64,000 nucleotides of DNA. Source: Xanthostigma xanthostigma. Lineage: Eukaryota; Arthropoda; Insecta; Raphidioptera; Raphidiidae. Position 1 is the first letter of the stretch. The number at the start of each line of letters is the position of its first letter. A program made the translations under genes and the position numbers. Location: the NCBI GenBank assembly GCA_963575645.1, contig OY754467.1:38623108-38687107 (forward strand), in the 5' to 3' direction. Shown here piece by piece: positions 47,701 through 59,040 of this stretch. A model generated the notes under the pieces. It searched no databases. It worked only from the letters and a program-made list of their open reading frames with translations, and was not told the origin of the DNA.

Positions 47701-49636
47701 TGATAATAATCGTTTAAAGCTTACAAGTTTAATCTTACTTACCGTTTCTGATATAAGTTTAATTACTCTTGACATGCCTTTGGCAATTTCAAATTGTCTA
47801 TTTTCTTCTGCTTCTTTTTCCTGTTTCTTTTTTTCCTGTTCTTCTTTGCTCCCTGCTGGTTTAACAATGAATTGAAATGTGCCATCAGAATTTTTTATTC
47901 TATCAATTGTTATCTGACCCGCAAATTTCATAGCAACGTTATTAAAAATAATACGTCTTATAGACAGACTAAAATCACCGAGTATTAATTCAGGTTCTGA
48001 TGTTTCTAAGAATTCTTCTATGCGTTGACTAAAATAAAAATATTTCTCTGTTAGATTTCTTAAGATTTTCAATCCGGACGAAGCTAGATTGGGTTTTTAG
48101 TATTACATAGGGCATGCTCCGAAATATTAGTTAGTATACTGGCGAGTGCTAATGACGTCATTAATCCGACGCCATACTGCACTGGCGTGCCACCATATTG
48201 TACTGGTGAGACAGGTGTGACGTAGCATGTATATTTAACCGGGCGTGTGTGCATCAGACTTTGTGGAAATTTTTATTTTATTATTTTTGTTGTTTGCAAC
48301 AATGTCTTCTAAACAAAGTGAACAATTACTTTTGGTGGACAAGGGAAATAATAATACGTCAACGCGCTGGCCAGTACATTGCGGAACGAATCAACAGTAT
48401 GGCCTCGATTCATGACGTCATTAGAACTCGCCAGTATACTGGGCTATATTTCGGAACACAACCATAATAAACACTGCTATTTTTCACGTGTCGGTGCATT
48501 TTAATTTTCTTTTCAGCAACGGTTGGTAGGCTGTTGGGAATTCGACTTAGATAAAATTTTATTTATCTGAAGCGTCTCGCAACGATCTATTTATGTAAGT
48601 CGAGAGCTTATACGAAACTTACCAAATCAAATCTATTTTTGGTTGTTCATTTGGCGAGACCGGAATTTCCTTATAGTTTGCATTAGGTTTCCTCCATTTT
48701 TCCATTAAACTACGATACCTTTCTTCATCAGGTGAAGACAAATATGCTATACCCTCATTGAAAAGTTTATTAAAATCAAAATTTTTTGTAGCCAAAAAAT
48801 TTATAGAAGACGCTTGACACATAAAACGTTTGTCAGGGCAGTTATTCAACGGATATGGACATATATAAAAGTTGTAACAACTTTGTTTATAGCTTGATGT
48901 TTCACTATCATATCTGCACGAAAAATATTACAATATTAAATTACATATTTTTTCCTTATTTCAGGTCACATTAATATTAATAAATAACATTTACCTAAAT
49001 GCACATAGACCGAACTGAATCAATAAAAACTGTTTTGAGCCGTTTCGTATTTTTGTAAATGCTTCGCTCGGTGTGTCGTACGCATTTACATCAGGTCCAT
49101 TGTGGAGACCCGTAAATTCCCCATCAATACTAAGAAAAGTGGCATCCTTGATAGTTTTTTCAATTTCTGGCAATAACTGCTCAAAGTCTGGAGAAAGTTT
49201 AAACAAATATAAACTTAAAACACGCTACTTTCATAGAGAAACAAAATTCGAAGAGGCAGATGCAATGCTTTATTTGAAAGTAGCTTTAAAAAAAATTTGA
49301 AGACAACGTCCAATGCCTTTTTTATTAAATAGCTATTAAAATATGGGTTTCTTTTATAGTCTGATAATTTCAAAAAAAATCATTTAAAATCAGATTGGCT
49401 TGGAGCGAGATGTCGCGACTAGCGCAAAGTTAATCATTGCCCGGGCAAGAATAAGAAAAGATGAAACTGAAATAAATGTAGCATTTTTAGCTTGTATTGA
49501 AGATAATTTAAAATAAAATTGGCCAACAATGTATTCCATGTTACTGACACGATTTTTATATGGAAAAAAGAAAATTCTTAAGCAATTTTTAAAAATTAAC
49601 AGAAAATATTTTCTTACTCGATCTTGTAACTTCCAT
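38791..49636 (-). CDS. PARN: Poly(A)-specific ribonuclease PARN (13 exons, 587 aa)
   Basis: Deadenylase that removes mRNA poly(A) tails and trims small-RNA 3' ends. Coding exons 5' to 3': 49636-49618, 49187-48995, 48913-48623, 48028-47743, 47679-47558, 47126-47008, 45502-45392, 44948-44882, 44245-44190, 43569-43486, 42372-42141, 40286-40195, 38882-38791; all GT-AG, phases consistent, 1764 nt in total. It starts MEVTRSNF, like vertebrate PARN. DEDD catalytic residues are present: D28 and E30 (SIDGEFTG), D275 (GHNILLD), and H360/D365 (HEAAFDAFITG). The R3H-like segment follows residue 165, GLCFITMANYLG near 370-380, and the RRM about 425-500 (REHVMHMTFPKYW, WISDTSAYIVL). The Lys-rich tail ends DESDEWD. 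Human PARN has 639 residues. Six residues expected at the end of RRM helix 1 are absent from my model (see findings). Confidence 0.95.
39636..39961. mobile_element. hAT-like MITE in PARN intron 12
   Basis: Ends CAAGGGCGTAGATG and ATCTACGCCATTG are inverted repeats. Flanks ATCACACT (39628-39635) and ATCACATA (39962-39969) are a decayed 8-bp duplication. Internal AATTACCCCC and TCATCAGGACCGCAG blocks are each repeated. Confidence 0.7.
40480..40750 (+). repeat. Dispersed repeat family D, copy 2 (PARN intron 11)
   Basis: Shares TGACGTCACGCCTTAGTGAC and GTGCAGGGCTGTGGTTCAGA with 33540-33830 in reverse. Confidence 0.7.
41057..41559. mobile_element. Foldback MITE in PARN intron 11 (about 500 bp)
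   Basis: TATACAGATTGTATCAAATC and its reverse complement mark arms of about 130 bp. The arms also include AGAACATTCTGTGTGTAAGA and AGTAAGTAAGAATGAGATAA, and surround a 240-bp centre. Confidence 0.85.
42606..43010. mobile_element. Non-autonomous hAT element in PARN intron 10 (405 bp)
   Basis: Ends CAGGCCTGGGCAAA and TTTGCCCGCCCCTA are inverted repeats, flanked by the perfect 8-bp duplication GTTTATAC (42598-42605, 43011-43018). Near the ends are GCCCGCG repeats; the centre is a short satellite. Confidence 0.88.
42712..42912. repeat. Four-to-five-copy minisatellite inside the hAT element
   Basis: Units of about 53 bp built on TTTTTGCTCTCCAAATGCGG then AAATAGAATGTGAGGACC, differing mainly in the length of the T run. 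Confidence 0.9.
43120..43330 (+). repeat. Dispersed repeat family B, copy 2 (PARN intron 10)
   Basis: Matches 3285-3480 in reverse (GTCTGTCTGTTTGTTCC, GACTGGACCGATTTTGACGG, GGAGTAACTTAGGC). Confidence 0.65.
44131..44149. repeat. Poly-C tract in PARN intron 9
   Basis: Homopolymer C run of about 18 bases. Confidence 0.8.
44570..44845. mobile_element. Pogo/Tigger-like MITE in PARN intron 8
   Basis: Inverted ends AAAATCTCGTTTATCCGG and CTCGGATAAACGAGGTTTTA, with further GTTATCCGAG and CTTATCCGAGG repeats near the right end. The style is that of Tigger elements (AAACCTCGTTTATCCG). No intact transposase. Confidence 0.7.
45530..45635 (+). repeat. tRNA-derived SINE fragment (GTGACATTGTT family), copy 3
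   Basis: GGTTCGTGTCCCGACAGTGA then CATTGTTTGAAAAATA and a T-rich stretch, as at 3140-3240. It abuts PARN exon 7: the preceding CGGTCCGTCCCGATTTCGCC lies just upstream of that exon's acceptor. Confidence 0.55.
48111..48463. mobile_element. MITE in PARN intron 3 (about 353 bp)
   Basis: GCTCCGAAATATTAGTTAGT...TACTGGCGAG at the left and CTCGCCAGTATACTGGGCTA...TTTCGGAACACAACC at the right form inverted repeats of about 50 bp, each with TGACGTCAT further in. The right end matches a block at about 17157. Confidence 0.75.
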
Positions 49637-49893
49637 CGTTCACCGGTTGATACTGTCGTCTGCAAGTTACAACTCAAGTTTCAATATACATCAGTAAAAA
49701 GTAACAGTTACAGAATATTGAAAAAAATTAATATTTTTTAAATACGAATTCCAAAAATTGAGGTTAGAAATTATAGGGGATTTAGATGTCAGTGTTTCGT
49801 GAATGATTTCATATGTAAATGTCAAATCTAGTAAAGATTAACATTTTTTATTTTAATTAACAGAAAATAAAAAGTAATTTTTTTCAATAAATT
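49637..49893. promoter_or_regulatory. Shared upstream region of PARN and mRpS23
   Basis: 257 bp between two divergent ATG codons. It must hold both 5' UTRs and the core promoters, so a bidirectional promoter is inferred. No clear TATA box; AT-rich. Confidence 0.5.
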
Positions 49894-50852
49894 ATGGCTA
49901 GCAGCAGATTAGAAAAAGTCGGAACAATATTTTCAAGGTATTATTTTATTTTAACAATTTCAGTTTTGAGGTTAACAACATAATTTCGCTGATTTGATCA
50001 GTGTTAAAATGTGATCATTTTATAATACCAAATCAGATATTTGCGAACTGATTCAATTTATCAACAGATGATACATTGAACATAATTTTTTAAATTAACA
50101 TTTTTAACAAAATAAGTACATATAGGTATATATTTTAACAGAATTTCAGGTTTGATGAGGACTGGAGCACTAAAGCATGAAGATAGACCGCTATGGTATG
50201 ATGTCTATAAAGCATTTCCACCTACGGAAGAACCTCGTTTTGATCGTCCAGCACCGGACATACCAATCAAACAGATATTCTATAAAGAAGATATTATTAG
50301 AGCGTGAGTATGTTTTAAAAACATAAAAATACGTTTGTAAGTTCAATTTATAGATACTTGGTATAACTTAATAATTTACTCGTTCTTTTTAGTCAATTCC
50401 ATAATAAAGTATCTAAAAATCTGGGTGCCGTTAATTTAAGTAATAATGAAACTAAGACAGCAACACAGCACTTTTTGAGAGTATATAATGAACTCAGTGT
50501 GAAAACTGATGAAGATACAAATAAAGAGGAGTTTTTTGATAAAGTGTTTGAAGTTTGGCAGTCACAACGCTCCTCAAAATCGCAACTACGAAATGAACTA
50601 AAGAGTGAATCAACTCAGGAGACTAAACCAGTAATTAATATTGAAAATGTTTTCAAACTTGGTGCCGAAACAACAACTAGAAATTTAAATGAAGAAAGTG
50701 TAAAAATTGCGGGATCGTCAGATGAGAGCATAAGTACACAAGCTAAAGAGACAACTCCTGAAGAGTTTTTCAAGCTACAGCAAAAAATAGACTCCTTATC
50801 TTCTGATAAAACGGATAATGAAAATGACACGAGAAAACCCAACAAAGAATAA
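49894..50852 (+). CDS. mRpS23: Mitochondrial small ribosomal subunit protein mS23 (3 exons, 221 aa)
   Basis: Structural protein of the mitochondrial ribosome small subunit. Exons 49894-49937, 50142-50303 and 50393-50852 join in phase to 666 nt. The N-terminus MASSRLEKVGTIFSR matches the family start (human MAGSRLETVGSIFSR). The core has DRPLWYDVYKAFPPTEEPRF, KQIFYKEDIIRAQFH and an FLRVYNEL helix. The C-terminal third is Ser/Glu/Lys-rich and poorly conserved in the family. For exon 2 I chose the acceptor TTTTAACAG before 50142. The nearer TTTCAG would shift the frame and meet a stop, whereas the chosen one restores SRISGLMRTGALK, equal in length to the human region. A polyadenylation-type AATAAA follows near 50876. 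Confidence 0.95.
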
Positions 50853-51856
50853 AATGTAAAAGGAAAAAGTTAGTCAATAAATAGTATACGGATTATTTAA
50901 AAGGATTTTTTTTAATAATTGCAGCGTTAAAATATAAATCCCAAAAAAAATCATATCGTTCTCCTCATCAATATTAATCCTTCATTTCAGTTATCCCAAG
51001 AAGGAAATAAATAGTAATGGGAATAATCGAGACATTTTGATACTACTAAATTAATAGTATCTATCTCGCTCGGTTCCCTGCAGCACAACTTGTGTGTAGT
51101 GTAGCTGCTAGCTGTTGACCGACTACTCTGCTCTCTCTCTCGAATCCCGATTATCACAGTAGTACTTATTAGTAGTGCTTCGTTTCGATACATGCATTCA
51201 TTTGATCTATTAATTCGATTAATTTTAGTAGTAATTGGAGTAGATAAGTTTTTAGTAAAATGATTCATAATCGAATGAATTACTAATTAGGCTTTTGAAA
51301 ACAAAATTATGGATTTTTTTATTGTATTTTAAAACTTTACTAAAAATAATATTGATAGTCGATGAGAAAAACATTCAAAAAGCTTTTTTTAAATTAATTA
51401 TAAGTAATTTTATAAAAAAATCACGTGACTGCAAACGCTCTAAAATTGGTTAGTTTTGTTTTTGACGTCATAATGTTAAAACATTGTGACGTCACATGCG
51501 TTCGATTTTTGTTCGGGAAATGTCGGCGCGTTCTCGGTACTGGGTTCAAAAATTTATTTTTAATTTGATATACTTAACTTTTGAATTATAAGGAAAAAGA
51601 AAAAATAGTTTTGTTATAAAACTTAATATGATCTTTCCATTTTTGACAAAAAAAAATTTCATTCAAAAGCCCAGTTGTATATGTTAATAATCGAAAATCA
51701 ATTATCATGTCTCGATTTATTCCCATCACTAGAAATAAATATTTCATATCTATTATCTGTCTAATAATTTTATCCTCCTTACATAATTTTTGAACTTTAA
51801 AGTTTGACATTTATTTTAACTTGTGTTGTGGTTGTATTAAAATTGAAATATTGGCC
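50853..51856. other. Intergenic region upstream of Nup85
   Basis: No gene seen. Two TGACGTCA motifs at 51463-51470 and 51487-51494 sit in a near-palindrome. Nup85 promoter elements should lie near 51700-51850. Confidence 0.45.
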
Positions 51857-54800
51857 ATGGAAGATGCTAATATAAATACAGTGGCAAGTACCAATTTCGT
51901 AGAAATATAGAAATTTATTATGCGAAGTATTGTGTGACATTAAGAAATTATTTAGGTTATAGGTGATGATTTATGCCGGCGTGCCGGTATAACCGCCAAA
52001 TGGATTTCAGCAAATTCTCTAGGAATTTACGCTTACAAGCACACAAAAGCTACCGATAGAGATGCGCAAACAATGTTTGTACCATGCATACCAAAAGTTC
52101 ACCAACTTCGGCTGGAAGTCGTTCTGTTCGAACCGATTCTCAGAAAATTAGTTAACGAATCCAATGGAACATTTCTTTCCGTACAAAGATGTAAAAAAGT
52201 AGCCAACAAAAATGAATTCCGTAATAATTTATTTAAATTAAGCCATCAGTATCGATCTATAATACGAGCTTGTTTAGAAAATTTACACGATGAAGTATCG
52301 AAATCAGAAGGCGAACGTAAAGAACAGTTGTCGAACTATATAACTATATTTTATTCAGTCGAATGTGTCTGGCATCTTTGCGAAATACTGTTTGTTGATA
52401 CGCTCCCGGGAGATGTAGTTTTACCGAATTTATTGGAATGGGTACGATTCCATTTTCCAAAACATGAACGAAATGCTGCCAGTATTTTGAGCGGCAACGT
52501 TTTGACAGGTGCTGAAACCATACCTTATTATTGGGATACCGTGATTGGCGTTTTTATTCAAGGAAGAATTGATATAACTCGTACTTTATTAAAAATACAC
52601 ACTTCCAGTGACAGTTTGCCATTTAAAGTGGCTGATAATGTTTTAAGAACGATGCCTATATATACCGTAAGTGTCCCGCATACTATTTTTCATATAAGTA
52701 TTAAAATTTTTAAGCTGACTAAATCTTCACTGAACTGCAATACCTATTTACTGAATGGAAAAAGTGTCAAACACTTTTAATTCCCATCATTGATACAGAA
52801 TAGTCATCCTGATTTGTCCAAGTTTAGGCTCATGTTTTACAGTCAGATCGAATATGCAATCACAGGATGTTTGGAGCACAACATGTATGGGACGACAATT
52901 ATAATATAAGCTTTTATGATCTTCAGTAAATAAAATTATCAATTACCAATTTTTCAGTATTGTCTGAAAAATTGGTCGATAATTTTATTTATTGAAGAGT
53001 TCTAATCAGACGTTAATCAAAGATTTGACTTTTATGATCTTGTCGCTAATTGTAAAAAACCTTATGGTTTAAAATATGCAGGAAAATAATACTAACAAAA
53101 ATATAATTATTCAAGTGGAGATAAAATTATATATCGACAATAACACCTTCAATTCTTGTTGAGCGTGTTTCGAACTTTTTGTCAAAAATAAAATCGTTGC
53201 GCAAATACTTTAACAATGGGCACTTACCACTTTAGTAACAAAATGTTGTCAGTTGTTTTTGTTATGACGAAGCATTGTAAAATTGAAAAATTCACAGGTT
53301 TACGGGGGAATATCTGTAAGTGAGTTCAATTTGCGTTGGAAACATTGGCAATTAGATTGTCAATCAAAAATAGACGCAAAAGCTTTTGAAACGCAGAAAT
53401 ATTTAGATCTCATGATGAGGGTAAGTTTTCCAAACCATTGTAAATCTGTTGAAATTTGAATCGTTGAATTGTGTATTATTTTTTTAAAATTTCAGTTAGC
53501 GGTGGGTGATAACCATACATGGGATACCGATGGAGTAGAACGTTGCGAGGCATGGTATGAATTATTGGCAGGACGTTTGATGTATAGTGAACCGGGCGTT
53601 CTACGAGCTTTTCTTGGTGATCATGCTGAACGTTGCACAAAACGTTGGCCTCACCCGCCGAGACATTTAGATCGCACTTTACTTGCTTTAATGCAACAAG
53701 ATCTGCTCGAAGTAAGACTGCAAATTTTAACAGATTTAGGTTTTAAATGCTTATAAATAATAACTGTTTTTGGCACATTCTAATATACAAAATCTATGTA
53801 GACATGTCTTCTTTGGTTAAAGAAAGAATTTGAATCAATCTGACTTTATTTGAGCGAGCTATAAGCGAAAAACAATGTTTTTTTTTTTAATTTGTTACCA
53901 AAATTCAAAATTAAACAGACAAAAAAAAGTTTTGCAAAAGCGGTTGGGTCATGAGTAATTTTTTATTGAACCTGGATTTCTCCTGGGACACAACAGTTGA
54001 TGGTTAATGCATTTTTTTCTCATTCCAGTTTATAAGAGAAATTCAACATATGTCTGAAAATGGATGGTTCGCTGCCCATCTGATTGATTTGTTATACCAT
54101 TGTGAGGCGCTATCTATAATGGACACTCCAAGACAAAAGTAAATAAGAACTTGTGAATATTTTACATAAGTACAAAAAAAAAAACTCAGAAAACTGATTT
54201 CGATTGTTAATGATACAATTATTTCAGGATATCAGAAAATGTTCATTGTTCGCTTCTGTTGGATTACGGATCGCTATTGATGGGGCATCATTCTCTATGG
54301 CAAGTGGGGGTTGGGTACTTAGCTCAATTTCCAAAAGAGGGTTTACGGCGCTTAGAGCTTTTATTGGAACGATTACCATTAGGTACGGAGGCAAGAACAC
54401 TTCGAATTATTCAAGCGGCTCAAGAACATGGATTTCAAGAATTAGGTAAGACAAGCAGTGTACGGGATTGTTTTGTGTTTTCGTTTTACTTTTACGTTAT
54501 GGTTAAACATACAGGTTGTCCAGAATCAATTCTGAACCATGGAAATATAAATATAATATGACCTCTTTGTTGCACTAATTGTCTATATTAACAATAACTT
54601 TCGGACAATCTGTATAAATGGTATGTTCTTCTTCCAGTATCGACAATTTGTAAGCAAAGAGCCATTATGTGCTTACGTCGTGGCAGAACTGGCCATGCAC
54701 TTGGTTGGGCATTGCGGTCTCGAGATGCGGTTCTCGCTTCACGTCTTGCCGATTTATTTCTTCAAATATACTGCACCAAAGGCACTTTACATTCGACAGA

Positions 54801-55700
54801 TTTATTAGATTCCTTAGGATCGGCGATGCTTGTCAGTGACAGACTCATATTTTTAGGTAAATACTGTCAAATAGTTTATTTTTAGGTTTTGAATACTACC
54901 AAGGCCATGAACTAATTAACAGCATAAGCACAGTTCATGAATGAGGAGAGTGAAGTATAACGCGGGGGAGGAATTCGGTGCCTAGATTTTATTGGTTGAC
55001 TTGAGCCGCTGACTTCCAATCGAGTGGCATTCTTGAATACAGCCAATCATTCGCCAGACGTTTTACAACACAGCGCATGCGCCAAACTGTAACCAAGCAT
55101 AAGTAATCAATCAAAAGTAGGCACAGATAGAGCTTCACCCCCCGAGCGTTACCGTTATACTGTAGCAGTATACTCCTTAGTCTTTGATCAAGATTATTAA
55201 CTACTTAAATTTACATGTTTTGTAGGAAAATACTGTGAATTTCATAAAGTGTACAGGGTTGGAGATTTTAAGGAAGCCGCTTCCATTTTGATATCTTTGC
55301 TTGAATCTAAAATAACGCCCAAATAGTAAGTATTTTTCTGAATACATATTATTAAATCAATAAAATTAATATAGGTATTGACTGCATATCCAAATAAATT
55401 ATTTTAATGAAATATAAAAAGATATTTTTTATCTGAAATATTTTTTTTTTTTATTATGAATTCTATCAGAGGTTCCTTTTTTCCAGTTTTTGGGCTACAT
55501 TATTGACAGACGCCTTGCCATTACTCGAGTGTGATGATTTAGTACTAAATTCAAACGACACTTATGAATTATTAAACTGTTTAGAAGAACACGCTGCAGA
55601 TCCAGCGCTTCAAGATAAGATTAAAATTATAAGAATGGCGATATCTCGAAATTTAGCGCGAGCGCTTAGTCAGGAAGCAATGGCAAGTTTACTGAACTGA
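51857..55700 (+). CDS. Nup85: Nucleoporin Nup85 (Y-complex), 9 exons, 644 aa
   Basis: Scaffold nucleoporin of the Nup107-160 (Y) complex, built mainly of alpha-helices. Exons: 51857-51887, 51963-52666, 53298-53420, 53496-53711, 54029-54138, 54228-54445, 54638-54856, 55226-55325, 55487-55700; all GT-AG with consistent phase, 1935 nt. Family blocks in order: LRKLVNESNGTFLSVQR, YRSIIRACLENLHDE, VWHLCEILFVDTLPGD, VLRTMPIYT, FNLRWKHWQ, WFAAHLIDLLYHC, HHSLWQVGVGYL, GHALGWALRSRDAVLASRLA, AMLVSDRLIFLG, LLTDALPLLE and RNLARAL near the C-terminus. Human NUP85 has 656 residues. The start ATG gives a short exon 1 (MEDANINTVA) that joins exon 2 in frame. Intron 2 carries a tiny hairpin insertion. AATAAA lies near 55747. 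Confidence 0.95.
52924..53028 (+). mobile_element. Tiny hairpin insertion element, copy 2 (Nup85 intron 2)
   Basis: A 105-bp insertion flanked by a direct 13-bp duplication CTTTTATGATCTT (52911-52923, 53029-53041). It holds an ATTGGTCGATAATTTTATTT arm, a GAAGAGTTCTAATCAGACGT block and ends CAAAGATTTGA. It is the reverse-complement relative of 8146-8218, with a longer hairpin (AATAAAATTATCAATTACCA...). Confidence 0.75.
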
Positions 55701-56008
55701 CAAATTTTGGTTTCAGGAACAGTGTGTGATTTTAAATTTTCCTGTGAATAAAATCATTACTGATGTTTTTGTGAACAAGTACGTACAAAAAGATTTTCAT
55801 TTATTTTGTCATTCATTATAAAACAATAAAAACTACATTGTGTTACAAAATAATTAATAAAATGATGTTATTTACCTAGTAATTAAACGTTTTATACGTT
55901 ATATTAGAATTTTAAGGCAGCGTTAAGCTTCTCATTTTTAAATAAAAATTTCGTTTCAATAATCAAAACAATATTTTTGTAAAAATGTCATGAAAATACC
56001 CATTTTTA
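55701..56008. other. Nup85 3' UTR and flank
   Basis: No gene; AT-rich. Confidence 0.4.
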
Positions 56009-56830
56009 TGGCACGCCGTTTTACTATTTAATAGTAAAATATTTTTTCCAAAAATTTAAAAAATATTTAACAATTTTAATTTCAGAAAAAAAATTGGAGT
56101 GAATTTTTTTTATGTGGTGACATAATAAAAATACATTATTATTATGTTATGACATAATTAAAATACATTATTTTTATGTCATGACAAAATTAAATGCTTA
56201 TACATAGGAAGAGATAGGAAAAACGACGAATTATAATTATGTCATGACATAAAAATAATGTATTTTAATTATGTCATGACATAATAATAATGTATTTTTA
56301 TTATGTCATGACATAATAATACTGTATTTTTATTATCTTGCGACATAAAAATAATTATAAATACTTTTATGGCACGCCGTTTTACTATTTAATAGTAAAA
56401 TATTTTTCCAAAAATTATAAAAATATTTAACAATTTTAATTTCAGAAAAAAAATTTGGAGTGAGTTTTTTTTATGTGGTGACATAATAAAAATACATTAT
56501 TATTATGTTATGACATAATTAAAATACATTATTTTTATGTCATTACATAAAAATAATGTATTTTTGTCATAACATAAAAATAATGTATTTTAATATTGTC
56601 ACGACATAATAATAATAATAATAATATTTCTCTTTATTTGTTACATCTAGAGATAACAAATAGTGTCAAAGTCAAATATTAAGTGGGATTTCCAAAGAAT
56701 TCATATTTTTATTGTCACCACATAAAAAAAATTCACTCCAAATTTTTTTCTGAAATTAAAATTGTTAAATATTTTTATAATTTTTGGAAAAATATTTTAC
56801 TATTAAATGGTAAAACGGCGTGCCATACAT
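56009..56830. mobile_element. Nested foldback elements with ATGACATAA repeats
   Basis: The block starting ATGGCACGCCGTTTTACTAT and running through TTTATGTGGTGACATAATAA occurs at 56009 and 56369 in direct orientation, and once inverted ending at 56824. Between them are many TTATGTCATGACATAA palindromes and an AAT microsatellite (56605-56625). A MITE that inserted into its own copy, or repeated internal duplication, fits this. Confidence 0.8.
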
Positions 56831-58800
56831 TTTTATGTTGGGAATGGCCCAAGTTTCAGAAAAATCTTAATTTCTAGGACTTTTTTAACTCAAAAGCAAA
56901 AAGGAATACACGTTTTTGCAATTATTATTCAGTTTTCATTTTATCCGCTATTCATTAAAAATATTATAATTGAGTTTTTGATACTTTATTAATTTTCAAA
57001 ACTATATAATTAAAAACCAGAACAAAACCGAACATTTTTTTGTTTTGGTATCGATACACAAAATGAACAAATGAATGTTTTTCAGAAGTTTTTAGAAGCC
57101 AAAATCGACAATTTTTTTTTGTCAATTTATAAAATATTAACTTTCATATCTGAGAGTTAAAAAACTTAAAAACTAAATAATAAATCGCTGGGTTTTTAGT
57201 ATTACTGCGGCACTGCCCACAATTTTTGGCCAACATTACAAGACAAATTTCTTTACTTTGCTACATACACAGTCCTTTGTACTTTGTAGTGTAGGCAAAC
57301 TATACTGTCACACATCATAATCTTAATTTAAATTGCAGGTACACTGATAAATATTTCATTGGAAATGTCTTATTCCATATAATAATAAGTATTTCAATTT
57401 TTAATTTTTGGTGAATTTACACGTTTCAAAGTTGCATAAAGTGGTTTTAAAAAAATGTCTGTCCGTAGTTGTACCTAGAGTGCAAACCAAGGAACCGATT
57501 TTGCTCAAATTTTGACTGTGTGTGTTGATTACACCCCGGAACAAAATCGCAAATCAATCGGAGCTCATAAGTGGGAGTTTCAAAACCAGTCTAAAAAAAA
57601 GTTTTTCGAAAATGGATTTAAGATTTTGATTAAATTTTACACATCCTACACACCCTAGAAAATGTGGTGAGAGAGACTGGAGGTGTAATGTACTCCTATA
57701 TGGGAAAGTTAGGCTGAGTTGCAGGACCTTAACTAACTTTTTTGGGGCCCTGGACAAGACATCGTAATTGGGGCACCCTACACTAAATGAAGCTACTGTA
57801 GTACAGTAGTAGCAGAGGGTAGGTGGATTACTATTTTAGGACAGGTTCCCAAAAAGTTGTTGAAAGACGTACGGTTTTTTTTTAATATAATATAATTTCG
57901 ATATCTGGGTTCTGAACACGCACCCCTGTTTAGCTACGACCCTGCCGAGTTGTATCAGACTGTTTCTTTTTTATCACATAATATAATACGATATCAGATT
58001 TGTTTAAACAAGAACAAGTCCCCGTTAATTATCTTGCATTTTTATAACTAATACTGTTTAATGCATATTTATAATATCAACATAAAAGAGGCATATGTTG
58101 TGTGAGTGGCGTTCCCAGATGGGCGTTCCTCAGACAATATGTTATAAATGAATGTGCAACAATACTATGATTTATGAATAAAAAAACCTTTGCTTAAAAT
58201 AAACTCATATAAAACATAACAAATATATATAAAACACCAAAACCATAAAAAAACTTATTTTAAATAAAATATCTTTTAATTCAGAATGGCGTTAAGAACA
58301 TCTGACTAGATTTGTGTGTTGGTTATTTAAAAAAAAAATAGACTAATGTTAGGTTTGTAATAAGACTTTCAGTATAAGCAAAACCGAGCATAAATATTTT
58401 TAAATCAACATTACCAATTAATGTACACGTCCTATTATAGGCTGTGTGCACGAAGCCTATTAGCGCCGCTAGTGGGTAATAGAGAATTATTGAACTAACT
58501 TTTTATGGAAATCGCGACATGTTTCTATGGTGATAAGTCAAAAACTTTAGTTGGCCATGATGTGTCAAAAAAAAAATGTAATAGGGAAAACTGATGTTAA
58601 TTTGTTTACACTGACAGCGGAACGTCAAATTAGGGCGCCAGTGGTCTTTATTTTACTTAAATCGCCATCAGCGCAACAGCCTGGAACACAACAAGCAATT
58701 CCAGATCGCTTAGTTTTCCTGTTTTCTTTGTAATTAAAAAACTTTATAAAATTATAACTACTTTCACTTTTAATAAACATTGCCCAGACATACGGAAAAT
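56831..58800. other. No gene seen
   Basis: AT-rich. GGGGCCCTGGACAAGACATC near 57745 resembles a decayed hAT end, but I could not find a partner with a duplication. Confidence 0.4.
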
Positions 58801-58826
58801 TGGAGATCGAAGTTTCCCCTAGTGCT

Positions 58827-59040
58827 CACCACAAACGCTCGTATCGAAAAATATGTAACTCCGCATCCGTGCACATAGCCCAAAAAGGCTCTTCATACAT
58901 GAGCATTTTCCTGCCGCTAAAGTCAACCACAAAAAATGGTTCCTGTTTGGTCGATGGAAAGATTGTTCCCTTTTCAAACAGGGCCCATCCATCGGCCGGT
59001 TTCAATGACCCCGTTTTTTTGATATTTTTAATTAGCAGTT
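58827..59040 (-). pseudogene. Unrecognised protein-like open segment, probably a gene or transposon fragment
   Basis: A minus-strand frame of about 70 codons is open from the stop near 59042 to a stop after RYERLW. It contains TGSLKPADGWALFEKGTIFP, then KQEPFFVVDFSGRKMLMYEE, then PFWAMCTDAELHIF. Composition is balanced and unlike the AT-rich flanking frames, so it looks like a former coding sequence. There is no ATG at its start and the upstream reading frame is broken. I do not recognise the family. Confidence 0.35.

Noticed and set aside
49207..49300. Upstream extension of PARN exon 2 using non-ATG starts
   Set aside because: The in-frame extension has no ATG. The acceptor CTCCAG before 49187 joined to the short exon at 49636-49618 gives MEVTRSNF, matching PARN orthologues.
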